A stretch of DNA of 64,000 bases from Treponema sp. (GTDB lineage: Bacteria; Spirochaetota; Spirochaetia; Treponematales; Treponemataceae), in NCBI GenBank assembly GCA_016292805.1, contig JAEDFM010000004.1, positions 19,808 through 83,807 on the forward strand, given 5' to 3'. Below the pieces are notes generated by a model. That model worked only from the letters and a program-made list of their open reading frames with translations. It made no database searches and was not told the DNA's origin. The position numbers and the translations under genes were made by a program. Positions 63,249-64,000 of the stretch are shown piece by piece. The stretch's first letter is position 1, and each line of letters opens with the position of its first letter.

Positions 63249-64000
63249 CTACTTCTTCTTGCGTTTTTTATTATGCTTCAAAGATGTAGATTCGCAAATT
63301 TCCTCAATCATCTTTTCGGCTTCGTCAGAAAGCTGTCCTTTCATTCTTGCAGTACAAATCAAATCAGGTCTGTTTGCAAGAGTTTTTTCCAGCCGCTTCT
63401 TAAGCCGCCACTTTCGGATTAACTCATGATTACCACTCAGTAGAACCTGTGGAACCTTCATACCCTTCCAATCTTCTGGATGAGTATACTGCGGGTATTC
63501 CAAAAGTCCATCACAATAACTTTCTTCTTCCAATGACTCGTGAGAAATTACCCCGTCTACTAAACGATAAACAGTATCAATAACTACTGTTGCAGCAACT
63601 TCTCCTGATGACATTACATAGTCTCCAATGGAGATTTCTGCGTCAACATAAGAATCAATAATTCTCTGATCTATACCTTCGTAACGACCACAGATAAAAA
63701 CAAGCTCGTCTTTGTGACTTAATTCTTCAGCAACTTTCTGTGTAAGCTGTTTTCCGCTAGGAGTTACATAAATTACGTACTTCTTACGGGCATTTACACT
63801 ATCAAGTGCTTTTGAAAGTGGTTCAGGTAGCATCAACTGCCCAGCTCCACCTCCGTACGTTCCGTCATCACAGGTATGGTGTTTATCAAGAGCAAAATCT
63901 CTGATGTTCACCAGATCGTAAGCAATAATTTCCTTTTCAACTGCTTTGGCCATGATTGAGTTTTCAAAAAAAGCCTTAACAATATCTGGAAATAAGGTCA
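63249..64000 (-). CDS. trmD: tRNA (guanine-N1)-methyltransferase, truncated by the window edge
   Basis: The frame continues past the first internal Met (63953) to the edge; the codons there read T-L-F-P-D-I-V-K-A-F-F-E-N-S-I-M-A-K, matching the usual start region, so only a few N-terminal residues are missing. The knotted SAM site is clear: 'YVTPSGKQLTQ', 'FICGRYEGIDQRI', 'EISIGDYVMSSGEVAA' and the later 'HPEDWKGMKVPQVLLSGNH'. It methylates G37 of tRNAs reading CNN codons and prevents frameshifting. Upstream rimM is expected outside the window. Confidence 0.96.
   Translation of the reverse strand, partial: TLFPDIVKAFFENSIMAKAVEKEIIAYDLVNIRDFALDKHHTCDDGTYGGGAGQLMLPEPLSKALDSVNARKKYVIYVTPSGKQLTQKVAEELSHKDELVFICGRYEGIDQRIIDSYVDAEISIGDYVMSSGEVAATVVIDTVYRLVDGVISHESLEEESYCDGLLEYPQYTHPEDWKGMKVPQVLLSGNHELIRKWRLKKRLEKTLANRPDLICTARMKGQLSDEAEKMIEEICESTSLKHNKKRKKK

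Noticed and set aside
1..64000. CRISPR arrays, IS elements, integrase or phage genes
   Set aside because: No regularly spaced repeats, transposase motifs or att-like duplications were found; the window looks like ordinary chromosomal backbone with a surface-protein cluster at the left end.

Overview
The window comes from a low-GC (roughly 36-38% by eye) member of the Spirochaetes, most likely a host-associated Treponema. The reasons are the paralogous FN3-rich surface proteins and lipoproteins with loose spirochaetal lipoboxes, a PUR-domain protein of the Borrelia BpuR type, LolCDE plus LptD/LptF/LptG, treponemal-style gene neighbourhoods (trmD-rplS-flhB-like-yraN; phoH-pgpH-ybeY-tlyC), and purine genes (guaB, purA) that the reduced pathogen T. 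pallidum lacks. Genus is an inference; no rRNA is present. I saw no tRNA or rRNA genes, insertion sequences, prophage genes or CRISPR arrays.

Layout. 1-5.6 kb (+): a surface module of two large FN3 proteins, a small lipocalin-like lipoprotein and a beta-barrel-like protein. It is followed by a PUR-domain nucleic-acid-binding protein (5.7-6.1 kb). 23.2-6.15 kb (-): a very long, tightly packed co-directional run of prfB (with a +1 programmed frameshift), a PEGA-domain protein, ftsY, a YD-repeat-like lipoprotein, lolE-lolD-lolC, mcsA-mcsB-clpC, an ABC binding protein and permease without an ATPase, a phosphoribosyltransferase, a beta-helix exported protein and rnhB. 23.3-24.2 kb (+): an exported FN3/TPR protein divergent from prfB. 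37-24.2 kb (-): STAS-zinc ribbon, uvrA, lptD, phoH, pgpH-like, ybeY, tlyC/corC-like and a TPR protein. guaB (-) and purA (+) diverge across a 370-base regulatory region. capA-like and a DEAH helicase (+) follow, converging on a (-) operon dut-lptF-lptG-tgt-HEAT protein. Then come pnp, an MCP, rpsO and ribF (-), ilvE (+), a 36-residue membrane peptide plus a umuD'-like/umuC operon (+). The last block (-) runs trmD-rplS, then a hypothetical protein, flhB-like, yraN, flgM-like, a zinc-ribbon protein, earP and efp.

How it fits together. Several sets concern the cell envelope: Lol lipoprotein export, Lpt bridge components, FtsY targeting and many exported proteins. Others concern translation (RF2, EF-P with its EarP modifier, S15, L19, TrmD, Tgt, YbeY, RNase HII, PNPase), protein quality control (ClpC with McsA and a McsB homologue) and DNA repair (UvrA, a Y-family polymerase). 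The points most worth checking are these. The UmuD homologue begins at the position of the mature UmuD' and has lost both peptidase catalytic residues; it sits behind an operator-like inverted repeat covering its promoter and beside a small hydrophobic peptide gene. The McsB homologue appears to have lost its catalytic residues. An EarP/EF-P pair has Arg at position 32. The purA leader carries two hairpins with near-identical loops. Finally, several strong promoters place the predicted transcription start at or within a few bases of the start codon, which suggests that leaderless mRNAs are common here.
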